A program made the translations under genes and the position numbers. From assembly GCA_012719125.1 (NCBI GenBank), contig JAAYAY010000297.1, positions 1 through 46,890 on the forward strand: 46,890 nucleotides of DNA, read 5' to 3'. This DNA is from Planctomycetaceae bacterium (lineage in GTDB: Bacteria > Planctomycetota > Planctomycetia > Pirellulales > Thermoguttaceae). Under the pieces are notes generated by a model. It had not been told where the DNA came from. It ran no database searches and worked only from the letters and a program-made list of their open reading frames with translations. Shown in pieces: positions 22,033-29,143 of this stretch. The stretch's first letter is position 1. Each line of letters opens with the position of its first letter.

Positions 22033-22923
22033 TTATCGGGTCATCTTGTCGCAGTCGGGGGTCACCTCAATGAGGTTCGGCCGGACCTCGGCCTCGGCCA
22101 GTCCCATCACCCAACCGAAACCGCCCTCCACAAGGTTCTGGAAGATCTCGCTGTCCCAGACGTCGTGGCGGTGTCCCAGGGATGTGTAGAACACTCGCCC
22201 TTCTCCGTGGATTCGCGCCCAGGTGGCCGGAAACGGCGGACGCTGGTAGCAGTCACCTTTCATTCCTTCGGTTTCTTGAACGAGGACGACGTGCAAGTCG
22301 GGGGCGAAGTTCTTCGCCGCGTACCATTCCTCGTTCATTTCGAATGATGCGCCCAAGTCCTCGGCGCCCGGGAAGTGGGGCGAAGTGACACGATTCTTGG
22401 CCACCTGCTGCGGACCGTGGCTGACGAATTCGCCGCCGATCATCTGGATGTAAGGATCGCGATCCTCGATCTTCTGGACTTCATTCCGGCCACCCTTGGA
22501 GTGGAAGGAGTCGTTGGCCGCATGGAAGCCGACGAATCCTCCGCCCGCCTTGACCCAGTCGAGCAGCTTCTGCTTGCCTTCGGCGGACATGGGCGGCGTG
22601 TTTCGGGCAGACTTCGGATTGCAGAGGTCGCCCGAGGTGTAGAAGGCGATGGCTGCGTACTGATCGAGGTCGCCATCGAACACGGTTCCGTCCTTGGTAC
22701 AGACGACCTCGATATCGTGCTCGACTCCCATCTTCGTCAGTACCCTGTCGGAGTAACTGGAACCGCCGTCGATGGGCTGGACGGCCGAGTGCTCGAAGCC
22801 GGCGCAGCGGGTGAAATAGAGGACCCTGGTCTTCCCCTCGGCGGCTTTGGTCCAGCGGAAAGGAAAGGCCGCGGAGGCCAACGCCAGGGCACCGGAACGG
22901 AAAAGGAAATCGCGTCGTTTCAT
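22033..22923 (-). CDS. ThuA-like (trehalose utilisation) domain protein
   Basis: Exported protein of 296 residues. The N-terminus MKRRDFLFRSGALALASAAF is a Tat-type signal (RRDFLF then a hydrophobic core). The rest is a ThuA/glutamine-amidotransferase-like domain: KTRVLYFTRCAGFEHSAVQP (first strand), CTKDGTVFDGDLDQYAAIAF, GGGFVGFHAANDSFHSKGGR (the position of the amidotransferase nucleophile, Ala-Ala here), MIGGEFVSHGPQQV, and PATWARIHGEGRVFYTSLGH near the end. These features are typical of planctomycete ThuA proteins thought to act on sugars, though the reaction is not known. The start at 22923 has GGAGA upstream. The open frame runs on upstream to 24150, but that part is antisense to the transporter gene and is not coding. 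Confidence 0.85.
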   Translation of the reverse strand: MKRRDFLFRSGALALASAAFPFRWTKAAEGKTRVLYFTRCAGFEHSAVQPIDGGSSYSDRVLTKMGVEHDIEVVCTKDGTVFDGDLDQYAAIAFYTSGDLCNPKSARNTPPMSAEGKQKLLDWVKAGGGFVGFHAANDSFHSKGGRNEVQKIEDRDPYIQMIGGEFVSHGPQQVAKNRVTSPHFPGAEDLGASFEMNEEWYAAKNFAPDLHVVLVQETEGMKGDCYQRPPFPATWARIHGEGRVFYTSLGHRHDVWDSEIFQNLVEGGFGWVMGLAEAEVRPNLIEVTPDCDKMTR

Positions 22924-23048
22924 GGCCGGAGTCTCCATCGTAAATCGGGCGGAATTCCCAACGCGGGAGGGTCGTTCGGAGGGTCCCAACAGCATAGCCG
23001 AAACGCCAGTCCCAGCCAAGGATTGGGCGAGCGGGCCGGCGCGGTGAA

Positions 23049-23077
23049 TTGACGGCCTCTCCGCCACCCGATATATT
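23049..23077 (+). promoter_or_regulatory. Sigma-70-type promoter of the sugar transporter gene
   Basis: TTGACG (23049-23054), 17 bases, then TATATT (23072-23077), 47 bases before the transporter start at 23125. This is one of the best promoter matches in the window. The rest of the 201-base divergent gap shows nothing else clear. Confidence 0.65.
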
Positions 23078-23124
23078 CGCCGCAGATACTTGCTGGAATC
23101 AACCGCTGCCGGGAGGGTCTGCCC

Positions 23125-24123
23125 ATGTTCGTCCTCGATAGTTATCCGCTGGCCGTCGCATTCTGCGTCGTAACGATGCTGTGTTGGGGCTCCTGGGCAA
23201 ACACTCAGAAGCTGGTGGGGTCCCGGTGGCGATTCGAGCTCTTCTATTGGGACTACGTTCTGGGCGTAGTCCTTATGGGGCTGATTTTTGCCTTCACGAT
23301 GGGGAGTATGGGGGATGCGGGACGGGGTTTCATGGACGATCTCTCCCAGGCCGAGGCCAGGAATATCGGATTGGCTTTCCTCGGCGGGATTGTGTTCAAC
23401 GCTGCCAACATCCTGCTCGTGGCTGCGATTGCCATCGCGGGGATGTCGGTGGCCTTTCCGGTCGGCATCGGCCTGGCCCTGGTCGTCGGCGTGGTCGTCA
23501 ACTACGTAGCCAATCCCGGCGGGAATCCGGCAGTTTTGTTTCTGGGAGTCGCCTTCATCACCGCGGCGATCGTCCTCGACGCGCTGGCCTATCGGCGGCT
23601 TCCCGGACAGCAGCAGGTCGGCGTCAAGGGGCTTGTCCTGTCGATCGCGTGCGGACTCCTGATGGGTTGCTTCTACTACGCCGTCGCGGCCTCGATGGCG
23701 ACCAATTTCAGCCAACCAGAGGCCGGCAAGTTGACGCCCTATTCGGCCATGGTCGTATTCTCGCTGGGCATGCTGGTGAGCAACTTTGCGCTGAATACCG
23801 CGATCATGATCAAGCCTTTCACCGGCGAACCTGTTCCGCTGGGCGATTATTTCAAGGGCAGCGTTTCGGACCATTTCTGGGGAATCGTCGGGGGCATGAT
23901 CTGGGCGGTTGGAATGACGTTCAGCATCATTGCCGCAGAGAAGGCGACGTTCGCCATCTCCTATGGCCTTGGCCAGGGGGCCACGATGGTCGCCGCCTTG
24001 TGGGGAGTGTTCATCTGGAAGGAGTTCCGCGAGGCCCCGGCCGGCACCAATCGGCTCATCGGCCTGATGTTCGCCGCTTTCGTCATCGGCCTGGTGCTCA
24101 TCATCGTTGCGAGAGTCGCGTAG
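23125..24123 (+). CDS. GRP/DMT-family sugar transporter
   Basis: Integral membrane protein of 332 residues with about ten helices, of the glucose/ribose permease (GRP, drug/metabolite transporter superfamily) type. Typical parts are MLCWGSWANTQKLVGSRWRF in the first helix region, FNAANILLVAAIAIAGMSVA, FPVGIGLALVVGVVVNYVAN, and the second-half repeat LVLSIACGLLMGCFYYAVAA and ISYGLGQGATMVAALWGVFI. The start at 23125 has GGGAGG upstream. A ribokinase follows 72 bases later on the same strand, so the pair probably imports and phosphorylates a pentose. Which sugar is used cannot be told. The promoter at 23049-23077 should drive both genes. Confidence 0.85.
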   Translation: MFVLDSYPLAVAFCVVTMLCWGSWANTQKLVGSRWRFELFYWDYVLGVVLMGLIFAFTMGSMGDAGRGFMDDLSQAEARNIGLAFLGGIVFNAANILLVAAIAIAGMSVAFPVGIGLALVVGVVVNYVANPGGNPAVLFLGVAFITAAIVLDALAYRRLPGQQQVGVKGLVLSIACGLLMGCFYYAVAASMATNFSQPEAGKLTPYSAMVVFSLGMLVSNFALNTAIMIKPFTGEPVPLGDYFKGSVSDHFWGIVGGMIWAVGMTFSIIAAEKATFAISYGLGQGATMVAALWGVFIWKEFREAPAGTNRLIGLMFAAFVIGLVLIIVARVA

Positions 24124-24195
24124 CACGCCTACCCGCAGATCCTCCGACAAATCTCATCCAACGCCATGGCGTCTGGAAAGAAATGGGTGGTAACC

Positions 24196-25125
24196 ATGAG
24201 CAACGCCAGAATCGTCGTCGTGGGCAGCGTCAATACCGACATGGTCGTCAAGTCGGAACGGATTCCCGGTCCGGGTGAAACCGTCACCGGGGGAACGTTC
24301 GTCATGCCGGCCGGCGGGAAGGGAGCCAACCAGGCCGTGGCGGCCGCCAGGCTCGGCGTCCAGGTCACGCTCGTGGCCCGGGTGGGCGATGACATGTTCG
24401 GACGCCAGGCGATCGAGAACTTCAAGGAAGAAGGGATCCTCACCGACCACGTCGTGCTCGATCCCGACAACGCGACCGGCGTCGCGCTGATCCTGGTCGA
24501 CCAGGCCGGCGAGAACTGCATCTCGGTGGCTCCCGGCGCGAACTTCGCCATCACGACGGCCGACGTGGACGCGGCCGCCGACGTGATTCGCAAGGCCGAC
24601 GTGGTGCTGCTCCAGTTGGAGATACCCATGGCGGTCGTCGAACATACGGCCGCCCTGGCCGCCGAGGCGGGTGTGCCGGTCATCCTCGACCCGGCCCCGG
24701 CCGCGCCGCTTCCCGCCGGGCTGCTCCCCAACGTGAGCGTGCTCACGCCCAACGAATCGGAGGCCGAACGGCTCACCGGCATTGCGGTAACCGATGAAGC
24801 GAGTGCCCGGCAGGCCGCGGGCAAGTTGCTCGAAGCCGGTGCCCGTCACGTGATCATTACCCTCGGCACGAAAGGCGCCCTGGTCCAGGGGCCCGATCTT
24901 GACGCCCTGGTGCCCAGTTTCGAGGTGCAGGCCGTCGACAGCACGGCCGCGGGAGACGCTTTCAACGGCGGTCTGGCCGCCGCACTGGCGTCGGGCGACG
25001 TCTTGGAAGATGCCGTCCGCCAGGCCGCCATGGTCGGAGCCCTCTCGGTGACCAAGATGGGTGCCCAGCCCTCGCTGCCCACGGCCGAGGAATTACAGAC
25101 GTTTGCGGAAAAGAACCAAGGCTGA
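24196..25125 (+). CDS. rbsK: Ribokinase
   Basis: PfkB-family kinase of 309 residues that phosphorylates D-ribose at O5 with ATP. It shows the N-terminal signature VVVGSVNTDMVVKSERIPGP, the loop GGTFVMPAGGKGANQAVAAA (substrate-binding GGKGAN), and the C-terminal DSTAAGDAFNGGLAAALASG holding the catalytic Asp (consensus DTxGAGD, here DSTAAGD). The middle has LLQLEIPMAVVEHTA and SVLTPNESEAERLTGI, also family typical. Start ATG 24196 (MSNARIVVVGS) has GGGTGG just upstream. An in-frame ATG at 24166 gives ten unlikely residues. The gene sits directly after the transporter gene, as expected for uptake and phosphorylation. Confidence 0.9.
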   Translation: MSNARIVVVGSVNTDMVVKSERIPGPGETVTGGTFVMPAGGKGANQAVAAARLGVQVTLVARVGDDMFGRQAIENFKEEGILTDHVVLDPDNATGVALILVDQAGENCISVAPGANFAITTADVDAAADVIRKADVVLLQLEIPMAVVEHTAALAAEAGVPVILDPAPAAPLPAGLLPNVSVLTPNESEAERLTGIAVTDEASARQAAGKLLEAGARHVIITLGTKGALVQGPDLDALVPSFEVQAVDSTAAGDAFNGGLAAALASGDVLEDAVRQAAMVGALSVTKMGAQPSLPTAEELQTFAEKNQG

Positions 25126-25142
25126 CGTGCCGCCACTCCGCA

Positions 25143-25164
25143 GGTTGGCTCTCCCGAGCCGACC
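25143..25164. repeat. Hairpin after ribokinase
   Basis: GGTTGGCTC pairs with GAGCCGACC (one G-U pair) around a four-base loop. No T tract follows, so it looks more like a short dispersed palindrome than a classic terminator. It lies between rbsK (stop at 25125) and the next gene start at 25207. Confidence 0.5.
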
Positions 25165-25206
25165 AAAGGTGCCGTCACTCCTGATGGATGCCGGACACGT
25201 ATCAAC

Positions 25207-25857
25207 ATGTCCTCAATCGCAATGGCCGCCGTCATCACCGATCTGTTTGCCGACGTCGCCCCACCCGATTCCCCCATTGGCAACGGGATCACTGCCATGG
25301 CTGTCTCCCTGGCAGCGGTCGTCCTGCTATTCATCGCAGTTGTGGCACTCCGCAGAGTGCTGCGTCGCAGACGCCGGGCCCGTGGTCGGATCGAGCCGGA
25401 ATTGACGATCGACGCGGCGCGGCTGAGCACGGAGCCGCCGCCGAGCTCGGGGCCAGGGCTGACCTTCTACAACGTTCCGGTGCGGCTGGTTGCGATCGTG
25501 CTCGCCCCTGCCGGCCGGGCCGGCGTACTGCCGGACGCCGACGGAATGCCCGCCCTGCTCGAGGCGATCATTCCAGGGCTAGCCGACGTAGTGGCGGCTC
25601 ACCAGCCCGTCCGGCTCCTCTGGCCCGAGCAATTGAGCGGATCGGGTTTTGCCCACGCCTTCTTCGTGCACGCCAGGCTGCCCGGCAACGCCGGCAAAGG
25701 TACCCCGCTCTCGTCGGCGGCCGGCATGGCCAAGACCCATCTTGGCTCCGTCATGGTTGCCATGATCGTCCGCGCGGACCGTCCCAACAGCTACGGGCAG
25801 CAGATCCTGGAAACCGAAGGCGACTGGCTGCGAGCGTTTCAGACGCGGCCCGCGTGA
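25207..25857 (+). CDS. Membrane-anchored hypothetical protein
   Basis: Protein of 216 residues, not recognised. A single membrane segment (AMAVSLAAVVLLFIAVVALR, about residues 30-49) is followed by a very basic stretch (RRVLRRRRRARGR), which fixes the C-terminal part in the cytoplasm by the positive-inside rule. The soluble part (about 85-216) has an alpha/beta look (LTFYNVPVRLVAIVLAPAGR, ALLEAIIPGLADVVAAHQPV, HLGSVMVAMIVRADRPNSYG). It starts 81 bases after the ribokinase, perhaps read through from the same promoter. There is no motif I can assign, and no clear ribosome-binding site before ATG 25207. Confidence 0.6.
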   Translation: MSSIAMAAVITDLFADVAPPDSPIGNGITAMAVSLAAVVLLFIAVVALRRVLRRRRRARGRIEPELTIDAARLSTEPPPSSGPGLTFYNVPVRLVAIVLAPAGRAGVLPDADGMPALLEAIIPGLADVVAAHQPVRLLWPEQLSGSGFAHAFFVHARLPGNAGKGTPLSSAAGMAKTHLGSVMVAMIVRADRPNSYGQQILETEGDWLRAFQTRPA

Positions 25858-26187
25858 AATACTCTCTTCGATCCCTCCGTCGACTCTTGTTCAAATGAAT
25901 CGACTCCAACGGTCTGCCCTTTCAGGCGATGAACAGGAGGAATCAAAGGAATCAGAGGTATTGCTGGCTCGGATAGGCTCCCATCTTCCTCAGTAGTCGA
26001 TTGCAGCGCGGGCATCAGCCAATATGATCCCACGCCTCTACATTCCCCTGTCGTCCATTCCCTTGCCATTCTTCCGAAAGCATCGAATTCGCTCCAGGCC
26101 GCTGAAAAACTTGACTTCGCGCTGCTGGTGGTGTCTGATCGTAGGCGGTACGACTGACTCCGAAGCGTTCCAAGGAGCATCGCGAAC
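25858..26187. other. 330-base gap without a gene
   Basis: No convincing coding region or strong hairpin. An isolated TTGACT near 26111 could be a -35 box for the amidohydrolase, but no good -10 follows it. Purine-rich text near 25935-25960 (AGGAGGAATCAAAGGAATC) shows a short repeated GGAATCA pattern. AAGGAG just before 26188 is the ribosome-binding site of the next gene. Confidence 0.5.
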
Positions 26188-27480
26188 ATGACTTCCAGAC
26201 TCTTGTGTGGTTTCCAGACGATCCTCCTTCTTCTGCTGATTCCATTTGCCTCTTCGGCTGTTGAACCCGCCCAATGGGCGGAATCCCACGTGGACGGCCT
26301 CATCCCGCTCTACAAGCACCTCCACACCAATCCGGAATTGTCCCTGCAAGAGGTCGAGACCTCGAAGCTCATGGCCAAGGAGCTCGAAGCGGCGGGGATC
26401 CGCGTGACGACGAACGTGGGCGGGTACGGAGTCGTAGGTGTGCTCGAAAACGGCCCGGGCAAGCGGCTGCTGATTCGGACCGATATGGACGCTCTGCCGA
26501 TCGTGGAGGAGACCGGCTTGCCCTACGCGAGCACCGTTCAGGCAAAAGGCCCGGAAGGAGTGGTTGGGGTCATGCACGCCTGCGGGCACGACGTGCACAT
26601 GACGAACTTCATTGGCGTCGCCCGTTACCTTGCGGAGAACCGCGACCGCTGGACGGGCACGATCCTGTTTGTTGCCCAGCCCGCCGAGGAGGGGGTGAAA
26701 GGTGCTAAAGCCATGCTCGACGACGGGCTCTACGAACGATTTGGCAAACCCGACTTCGCCCTGGCCTTGCACGTTTCACCGAAGGACCTGGCCGGCACGG
26801 TCGTCTACCGGCCCGGCTTTTCGGCGGCCGCCTCCGACGGCGCCGACATTGTCGTTCGCGGCGCCGGTGGACACGGTGCCCGGCCCCACGAGACCAAGGA
26901 CCCGATCGTTCAGGCCGCTCAACTCATCCTGGCTTTGCAGACGATCGTCAGCCGCGACCTGGATCCGCTGGAATCGGCCGTGATTACCGTGGGAGCCATC
27001 AGCGGCGGGACGAGGGCCAACGTGATTCCGGAAACGTGCCACTTGAAGGTGACGATTCGTTCCTATTCGGAAGACGTTCGCAAACAACTGCACGCGGCAG
27101 TCGAACAACGAGCGCGAGGAATTGCCGCGGCCATGGGCGCCCCGGCGCCCGAGGTCACGATCTGGCGCGGGTGCGATCCGGTCTACAACGATCCGGAACT
27201 GGTCCAGCGTGTCTTGCCGGCCTTCCGGCGGTCTTTGGGCGAGGAGAATGTCCGCGAGGTGCCGCCGACGATGACGTCGGAAGACTTCGGCATGTTCGCC
27301 CGGGGCGGCGTGCCGACGTTCATGTTCCGGCTGGGTACGGCGACCGAAGAGCGGCTGAAGGCAGACGACGGATCGTGCTCGCTGCACACGCCCCAATACC
27401 GTCCCGAAGTCCGGCCGGCATTGGTGACCGGGATCACCGCCATGAGTTCCGCCGCCCTGGAACTGCTTTCCAAGGATTAA
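26188..27480 (+). CDS. Secreted M20-family amidohydrolase
   Basis: Metallopeptidase-type amidohydrolase of 430 residues (M20, hippurate hydrolase / N-acyl amino acid deacylase group). The signal peptide is residues 1-24 (MTSRLLCGFQTILLLLLIPF, cleavage near SSAVEP), unusual for a group often cytoplasmic. The metal-binding and catalytic motifs are present: LHTNPELSLQEVETS, LIRTDMDALPIVEETGLPYA, VMHACGHDVHMTNFIGVA, VAQPAEEGVKGAKAML, then the dimerisation lid with GAGGHGARPHETKDPIVQAA, and a C-terminal FRLGTATEERL with CSLHTPQYRP. It probably removes acyl groups from N-acyl amino compounds outside the cytoplasm. The start has AAGGAG upstream. It stands alone between a 330-base gap and a repeat. 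Confidence 0.85.
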   Translation: MTSRLLCGFQTILLLLLIPFASSAVEPAQWAESHVDGLIPLYKHLHTNPELSLQEVETSKLMAKELEAAGIRVTTNVGGYGVVGVLENGPGKRLLIRTDMDALPIVEETGLPYASTVQAKGPEGVVGVMHACGHDVHMTNFIGVARYLAENRDRWTGTILFVAQPAEEGVKGAKAMLDDGLYERFGKPDFALALHVSPKDLAGTVVYRPGFSAAASDGADIVVRGAGGHGARPHETKDPIVQAAQLILALQTIVSRDLDPLESAVITVGAISGGTRANVIPETCHLKVTIRSYSEDVRKQLHAAVEQRARGIAAAMGAPAPEVTIWRGCDPVYNDPELVQRVLPAFRRSLGEENVREVPPTMTSEDFGMFARGGVPTFMFRLGTATEERLKADDGSCSLHTPQYRPEVRPALVTGITAMSSAALELLSKD

Positions 27481-27529
27481 CACCTTCAGTGGAATCCGCC
27501 GTAAGGTGGAACGCGTGATGGTTCGGTTT

Positions 27530-27611
27530 CAGAAAAGAAAATGGAGGAAAAGAAAATGACGGCCAATAACCTCAATCTCATTTTCTTTTCCCTCCATTTT
27601 CTTTTCTTCTG
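27530..27611. repeat. Long A/T-rich inverted repeat, about 30-bp arms
   Basis: The left arm 27530-27559 and right arm 27578-27611 are complementary apart from four unpaired bases. Each arm contains the word AAAAGAAAATG twice (directly repeated around GGAGG), so the element is an inverted repeat of direct repeats with an 18-base loop. The composition is quite unlike the GC-rich genes. It lies between the amidohydrolase and the Gfo/Idh gene and may also act as a terminator. The 237-base gap (27481-27717) holds no gene. Confidence 0.8.
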
Positions 27612-27717
27612 TACCTTTCCGTCCACTTTCTGACCGACACGGGTGGTGAGATTCGAAGTGGCACAGCACTTACCACCCGCTATGTGAGATGCCGATTGCA
27701 GTAGGGGAGAAGCTCTG

Positions 27718-29040
27718 ATGCCAAGCACGAGACAATCTCGACGTGCGTTTCTTCGAACGGGTTCCGTTCTGGCCTTCGGGAGCATGGCGGTGCCCTATGT
27801 GTTCACCGCCGATGCTCAGGAGGCGGATAAGCCGCGATCGAAGAACGATCGTTTCCGGATCGGGGCGATCGGCATGCACAACCGCGGCACGTACATCACC
27901 AGGTGCGCGGCTGAGTTTGGCGACGTGGTTGCCATTGCCGACGTCGATCGGGAGGTTGCCGAAAAGGCCAAAGCCACCTTCGGCGGAAAGGCCGATTTGT
28001 ATGAAGATTACCGCAAGCTGCTCGACCGCAAAGACGTCGACGTGGTGATGATCGGCTCGCCCGATCACTGGCATACGGCCATGGCGATCAACGCCTGCCG
28101 GGCCGGCAAGGACGTGTTCTGCGAAAAGCCTCTAACGCTCACGGTCGCCGAAGGCCGGCCGCTGGTGAAGGTGGTTGAGGAGACCAAGGCCGTGTTTCAG
28201 GTCGGTACCTGGCGGCGGAGCGAAGAGCACTTTCGGCTGGCCTGCGAGATGGTGCGTCAGGGCCGGCTCGGCAAGGTGGAGCGAATTACCTGTATCCTCG
28301 GGCCGAATCCGCAGGGCGGGCCCTTCGAGACCAGGCCCGTCCCGGCTCATCTCAACTGGGACATGTGGCTGGGGCAGTCGCCGCTGGTCGACTACTGCCC
28401 GGAACGTTGCCACAAGACCTTCCGCTGGTGGGTGGAATACTCGGGCGGGCAGACGACCGACTGGGGCGCCCACCACATCGACATCGCCCAGTGGGTGGCC
28501 GACCGTGATCGCACCGGGCCCGTCAAGATCGACGGCAAGGCAACCTTTCCCAACGTCGAAAACGGCTACAACCAGCCGATCAAGTTCGAGGCACGCCTAA
28601 CCTACGACGACGGCCTCGAGATCGTCGTTCTCGATGAAGGCCGCAGTGGAATCTTGGTCGAAGGGAGCAAAGGGCGAATCTTCGTCAATCATGCCGCGGT
28701 TTCCGGTGCGCCGGCCGAACAGCTCGCCGACAGTCCGCTCCCGCCGGATCAGTACCGGGCCTATCCCCACGACAACCCGGCCCATCCGCCCGGTTCCGGC
28801 AATACGGCCACCCAGGCACACATGGCGAACTTCTTCGACTGCGTCAAGTCGCGCAACATACCGATTTCCGACGTGGAGAGCCAGCACCGCACGGTGACCA
28901 TGTGCCATCTGGCCAACATCTCCATGCGTCTGGGGCGGCCGATTCAATGGGACGCGACGAAGGAACAATGCATCGGCGACGACCAAGCCAACGCCATGCT
29001 CAGCCGACCGCAACGTGCCGGATATGAGAATCCAGCGTGA
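27718..29040 (+). CDS. Tat-exported Gfo/Idh/MocA oxidoreductase
   Basis: Protein of 440 residues. The N-terminus has a Tat signal (TRQSRRAFLRTGSVLAFGS, then a hydrophobic run ending near FTADAQ). It is followed by a Rossmann NAD(P)-binding domain (FRIGAIGMHNRGTYITRCAA; the usual GxGxxG is altered to GMHNRG), the family motif DVFCEKPLTLTVAEGRPLVK, and the C-terminal oxidoreductase-fold domain (GGQTTDWGAHHIDIAQWVAD). These enzymes oxidise sugar or inositol hydroxyls with NAD(P). Planctomycetes have many exported versions of unclear role. The start at 27718 has GGAGAAG upstream. The next gene is the ceramidase-like protein, behind a repeat. Confidence 0.85.
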   Translation: MPSTRQSRRAFLRTGSVLAFGSMAVPYVFTADAQEADKPRSKNDRFRIGAIGMHNRGTYITRCAAEFGDVVAIADVDREVAEKAKATFGGKADLYEDYRKLLDRKDVDVVMIGSPDHWHTAMAINACRAGKDVFCEKPLTLTVAEGRPLVKVVEETKAVFQVGTWRRSEEHFRLACEMVRQGRLGKVERITCILGPNPQGGPFETRPVPAHLNWDMWLGQSPLVDYCPERCHKTFRWWVEYSGGQTTDWGAHHIDIAQWVADRDRTGPVKIDGKATFPNVENGYNQPIKFEARLTYDDGLEIVVLDEGRSGILVEGSKGRIFVNHAAVSGAPAEQLADSPLPPDQYRAYPHDNPAHPPGSGNTATQAHMANFFDCVKSRNIPISDVESQHRTVTMCHLANISMRLGRPIQWDATKEQCIGDDQANAMLSRPQRAGYENPA

Positions 29041-29045
29041 TCAGA

Positions 29046-29120
29046 GTTGGAGTCCAGGCTTTAGCCTGCGTGATCGCGTGGAGTTTCCCAACCTCAGCAG
29101 GCCGAAGTCCGGACTCCAAC
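29046..29120. repeat. Inverted repeat with GTTGGAGTCC arms
   Basis: The left arm 29046-29069 and right arm 29097-29120 match at 20 of 24 positions as inverted copies, and all four differences are transitions. The outermost 10 bases (GTTGGAGTCC) are identical. It lies between the Gfo/Idh stop and the ceramidase-like gene. It looks like a dispersed palindromic repeat. Confidence 0.75.
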
Positions 29121-29143
29121 CGTTTTGATAAGGAACTCCTGCT

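Noticed and set aside
22924-24150. Upstream extension of the ThuA-like gene
   Set aside because: The extension is antisense to the sugar transporter. The true start at 22923 has a Tat signal and a ribosome-binding site.
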